Program-made: the position numbers and the translations under genes | The notes under the pieces: generated by a model | Seen by the model: only the letters and a program-made list of their open reading frames with translations | Databases searched by the model: none | What the model was told of the DNA's origin: nothing | Part shown: positions 60,754-64,000 of the stretch, piece after piece | How the letters are laid out: each line of letters starts with the position of its first letter | How positions within the stretch are numbered: position 1 is the stretch's first letter | NCBI GenBank assembly: GCA_050084985.1 | Contig: JBITNC010000001.1 | Location: 192,448,001-192,512,000 of the forward strand | Direction: 5' to 3' | Length of the DNA: 64,000 nucleotides | Origin: Nageia nagi | Taxonomy: Eukaryota; Pinophyta

Positions 60754-61644
60754 TGATGAACCCAAACTATTGGTTCATGCTCAAATGTGCCCTAGGAGAG
60801 GGATGTTTACCTTTATCCTTCATATATCACCAATCAAGCATAAAATAACACAAAACATCCAAAATCTAGCTATTGATGGCAAGAATGAAGTAAACAATCC
60901 ACATGAATTATTCTCAATTACCCAATGTATAGGTGATTAGGAAGCCAAACACGAGTAAACAATGCCAAACACACTTCCAGATTCAACATCTAAGTAATTA
61001 TGAGGAAATAGTAAAATAATGAAATTGTATTGATATAGCAATGGAGATCTCGATTACATATATTTTTGGACCTAAGGAGCGTACAGCAAGATTCCCCACA
61101 ATAAGGTTATTGTGGATGGCTTTAGGGCATCACCAATCATAGTAGCAGCACGATCAAGCCCATGGCTTCCCTACCTCTCTCCAATGGAACAACTAGAGTT
61201 CCTCTCCTAAACGGTTGGAGTAAGCAAGAGGCTAGCTTCAATCACCTTATGACCTCAAATGCAAATTGATGCTTCCAAGTGGAAAAGATAGAGTTCTTAC
61301 ACTCAATATGAAAAGGGGATTTACTAATCAATTCAACATATCTCTTATGTTCTAGGCATCCTTCTTTTATAGATAGAGTGGTTGATCTTATAATATTTTA
61401 GTGACTTGATCCACCAGTACAAAGGAGTGATCTATATACTCTCAATGCCAACATACTATATAGGATGTCTTGGGATAGGATAAATCACATCCAAGGGCTA
61501 ATAATGCCAATGTTGGACAAGGGGAGCCTCCAATATGTCTCAATATCAATGTCACAAGCTAGCAAGCCTCCAAGAGTGTGATGTGGGATCCTAGGGATTT
61601 CAAATGCTCAATGTAGGGGTCTAGATACCCTACTTAACCCAACA
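60754..61644 (-). repeat. LTR-like sequence in minus orientation
   Basis: It starts TGATGAACCC and ends AACCCAACA on the plus strand. On the minus strand it starts TGTTGGGTTAAGTAGGG, and a TATA box (CTATCTATAAAAGAAGG) lies near 61370. A short inverted repeat, TGAACC and GGTTCA, sits at its left end. No target duplication and no adjacent pol could be found, so it could be a solo LTR or the end of a truncated element. Confidence 0.5.
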
Positions 61645-62164
61645 TACAAATGTGGGGTACCTTTCGATACCTCAAGATGCCAAATATCTCTCTAAGTATC
61701 CCACATCCAAGCATAGGAGTCTTCATAATGCATCAAAGTTGGTGTAATCACCTAGGTGGATGCTCTACCTTGAAGAGGGTAGCATTAATGAAAAAAGCAT
61801 CATCTAATGCCAATGTTACAATCATCAAGGTTAGGAATATGCAACACCTCATTATTGGAGACAAATATTGCATTTACAATTATAATAACCTTAGTATCAT
61901 AAATACATCATTATTGGTATATATAAAGCTTAACTATACATAATATGCTAAGGACCCAACATTCCATAATTGAAGTACCAAATTATTCTCCAATTGTAAC
62001 TTACAATTAATTGGCCAAATAACACCTAAAATAAGCAAAATTACTATTAATCTAGTGCTCCCATTTATCAATGGTGAAATGGGTAAAACATCATAAAAAT
62101 AAGGATATTACAATCTTTATTCTTTGGATAAAGACTCTTCAACTATTGGTTGTGAGTATTTCAA
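61645..62164. other. insert of unknown origin within the outer copia 3' LTR
   Basis: No coding reading on either strand. AT-rich, with a TATA-like TATATATAAAGC near 61920. Confidence 0.4.
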
Positions 62165-62301
62165 ATACCATGGACTTATACCACATGCAAAAACCATGGG
62201 CAAATACCATGAGCTTATACCATGAAAAAATACCATGGGTTAATATCATGGACCAATACCATGGGCTAATATCATGGACCAATACCATGGGCTAATACTC
62301 T
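62165..62301. repeat. minisatellite of about 15-bp units around CCATGG
   Basis: About ten units of the type AATACCATGGGCTT, AATATCATGGACC and AATACCATGAGC. The last four units alternate ATACCATGGGC and ATATCATGGACC as a higher-order pair of about 29 bp. A short open frame over it (62071-62295) only reflects the repeat. Confidence 0.92.
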
Positions 62302-62479
62302 TCCCTCATTGGTTAAAGATTGTAGAATATTTTCCTACATATACAAGGCATCTCCTTGAGGATTATTATTCATTTTGTGATGAAAATTTATAAGTTCAAG
62401 AGTTAGAAAGCTTAGGTATTTGATATAAAAAGATTAGTATAAACATGCTTATGAAGGTTAAGAACAACATGACCTCAAG

Positions 62480-62618
62480 CCAAATGTTATTGTAATTACT
62501 TCAAGAGTTATATCAAAGCTCTTGGTTATTTGAATTCGATATATTAGAGTTAGATTTGGTGTTACTATGCATAAGTGATATAAGAGATATTGGTGAAGAT
62601 TCCCTTTTAATTCTATCA
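62480..62618 (+). repeat. 3' LTR of the outer copia, part 2
   Basis: It matches the second half of the 5' LTR: TTATTGTAATTACTT, TATCAAAGCTCTTGG, ATTAGAGTTAGATTTGGTG, ATAAGAGATATTGGTG and AATTCTATCA. It ends at 62618, followed by ATAGA. Confidence 0.72.
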
Positions 62619-63122
62619 ATAGACTTACTTCTTGAGATTCAATTAGGTTATGTGACCAAGTTCTTGCACTAAAGAACCTTAATGGATAATATCAAAATGA
62701 AGATCAATAATGTAGAAGATTGTAAGATTAAGTCTATTCTAGTATTGGAAGTAAAATATGGACAATAGAGCTCATTTGATATCATAAAATTCAGATCTTG
62801 ATAGGTGGCATCAAGAGATATTGATTACATTCATTATTTAATAATACAAAATACATGGATGAAACCTATCAAGGTTTGATAGTTATCTCATATGCATATA
62901 TCTCCTTTAAATAAGTGTCATCCAAGATATAAACTACCTTTCTTAGTGCTCCTTGATCCTTACACCACATAAGGAAACAATATGTACAATAATGTAATAT
63001 GTTGACTTAGAATAACAATATCATAGATAATATCGAAAGTGCATATATTATTCTTAATTGATCTCTTATTTTAAGGCACCTAAAATAAAATATGAATTCT
63101 ATTTTAGGTGTCAACATCTACA
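62619..63122 (-). repeat. LTR-like copy B, part 2
   Basis: It continues copy B from 44599. It shares CTTGATAGGTGG, TATCAAGGTTTGATAGTTATC, ACCTTTCTTAGTGCTCCTTGA and TGACTTAGAATAACAATATCA-like blocks with copy A. It ends in TTTTAGGTGTCAACATCTACA. A perfect 11-base hairpin, CACCTAAAATA and TATTTTAGGTG (63078-63088 and 63101-63111), lies at the end. Confidence 0.65.
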
Positions 63123-64000
63123 TTAAGGGGGCTGTGTTGAAGCATTTAATGTGACCTTGGGTATGCAACATTCTTAGTTATTAGTTAAACTAATAAGAGT
63201 AATTATTATTATTGTAGATACTTTAGTTAAATGAGGATATAGTAGCCCACTTGTGCAAGTGGAGGGAAATTATTGTCCACAATATTATATGATGTTTGAT
63301 GGTTTATCCATCATATTCTTAAGGTTATACACTCTATAAATATGACCCTAGTGATTATGGGAATATATTGATTATGAGATACTTGTTGTAAGTATGATAG
63401 AGTGTACTGCATTTGTAGAATGCATATGTTGTGATAGCTTTTAAAAGATCATCATATGTGAGTATTGGTGTAATCACCATTATATTTTGTACAAGTTTTG
63501 TAAGAAAGTTGTAACTACTCCATATATTTCACTTAAAGTAATAAAATCTATAGGTTCAAAGTGATTATTTTTATGAGATAAATCTTATACTTTTACCCTT
63601 ATACATCTTATGTTCACATATGTGATTATATTCTCTCTTTGTAAAAGAAATTTACTAGTTATATATTTAAGTAGATAGTTGTGTCACGTCAATAAAGATC
63701 ACTTCATTTTAGTTGGGTCCTTCATCCATGCTTCATCCCTTTCCTTTTAATGGGAATAAATTTTTTTTATCATAATAAATTATGCTATAAATATACATGT
63801 GAATACCATTATTTTCATGTACTAAGAAAGGATATGGAGGAGGATACCATTAGAGGATGATAGCAAAGAAATCCTTATGGAATGAGGACATCAAGGGTAA
63901 GAAACAATAGACAACACTAACAAGGAAGATGCAACTCTCCTAAAATATCTAAAATGAGAAGATCTCAAAGAAGTAAGAAGTGTGTAACATGTTACAATTA
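63123..64000 (+). repeat. LTR-like sequence at the window's right edge
   Basis: TTAAGGGGGCTG at 63123-63132 resembles a polypurine tract and is followed by TGTTGAAGCATTTAATG. A TATA-like CTCTATAAATATGACC lies near 63333. These are the features of a plus-strand LTR of about 500 bp. No partner was found in the window, and no coding sequence is seen to 64000. The right boundary is not known. Confidence 0.4.

Larger units (their letters stand above)
44600..62618 (+). mobile_element. outer Ty1/copia element, hosting nested insertions
   Basis: The 5' LTR is 44600-44956. The 3' LTR is 60473-60753 plus about 62480-62618, split by other DNA. Outside are ATAGT (44595-44599) and ATAGA (62619-62623), a five-base target duplication with one change. 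A Met-tRNA-like site follows the 5' LTR. A purine tract, ATTAAGAGAGAG, precedes the 3' LTR at 60461-60472. Its own pol survives only as RT and RNase H at 58240-59770; gag, protease and integrase are gone. The interior is filled by a gypsy element (45598 to about 57060) that itself contains a second copia (46777-55039). It is inserted in the tandem LTR copy B. Confidence 0.82.

Noticed and set aside
62165-62301. Candidate CRISPR-like array
   Set aside because: The units are contiguous tandem repeats of about 15 bp without spacers, and the context is plant nuclear DNA.
63078-63111. Strong 11-bp hairpin as a possible terminator or small-RNA precursor
   Set aside because: The arms match the paired LTR-end motifs of the family, so it is better explained as part of the LTR.

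Overview
The window looks like intergenic DNA of a seed plant with a large, repeat-rich nuclear genome. It is strongly AT-rich, it holds no intact gene, and almost every recognisable piece is an LTR retrotransposon of a plant lineage: Ty3/gypsy of the Tat and chromovirus types, and Ty1/copia. The decayed, mutually nested insertions fit a genome that removes retroelements slowly, such as a gymnosperm or another giant-genome plant. The species cannot be named from this sequence. No host protein gene, tRNA, rRNA or CRISPR array was found.

Layout. 1-6270 (+) is a stop-riddled Tat-type gypsy relic with gag, protease, RT, two RNase H domains and integrase in order; its left end lies outside the window. 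8600-9342 and 15829-17050 (-) are two parts of one decayed coding region that reads like a plant mobile domain (PMD) protein. It was split by a minus-strand chromovirus-like gypsy element (9343-15828, LTRs of about 965 bp), which itself took an antisense copia LTR in its RT (about 11995-12458). 17760-18830 (-) is an unassigned coding relic. 19636-28571 (-) is a complete but dead Tat-type element with a perfect TAATG target duplication. A solo LTR (28593-29096) follows. 30360-32475 holds diverged repeats around a 1.4-kb block that looks coding but is unrecognised.

32476-37582 (+) is the youngest and best element: a Tork/Tnt1-like copia with 545/546-bp LTRs about 2% apart, a perfect CCAAA target duplication, a Met-tRNA primer site, and a polyprotein broken by seven stops and one frameshift. 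Every stop is one C-to-T (or G-to-A) step from a Gln, Trp or Arg codon.

37583-39965 is empty AT-rich DNA. 39966-44316 (-) is a chimeric gypsy relic: LTR, gag, RT and RNase H of Tat type joined to the integrase and LTR of a chromovirus. A second copy of its right LTR follows in tandem and is the target of a four-level nest: a copia element (44600-62618) lies in that LTR, a gypsy element (45598 to about 57060) lies in the copia, and another copia (46777-55039) lies in the gypsy gag. An antisense LTR-like block (60754-61644) and a CCATGG-rich minisatellite (62165-62301) lie within the outer copia's 3' LTR. The window ends with a further LTR-like sequence at about 63133.

None of the polyproteins is intact, so nothing here is expected to be autonomous. 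The value of the window is its readable insertion history, the marks of cytosine deamination, and several coding relics of uncertain identity.
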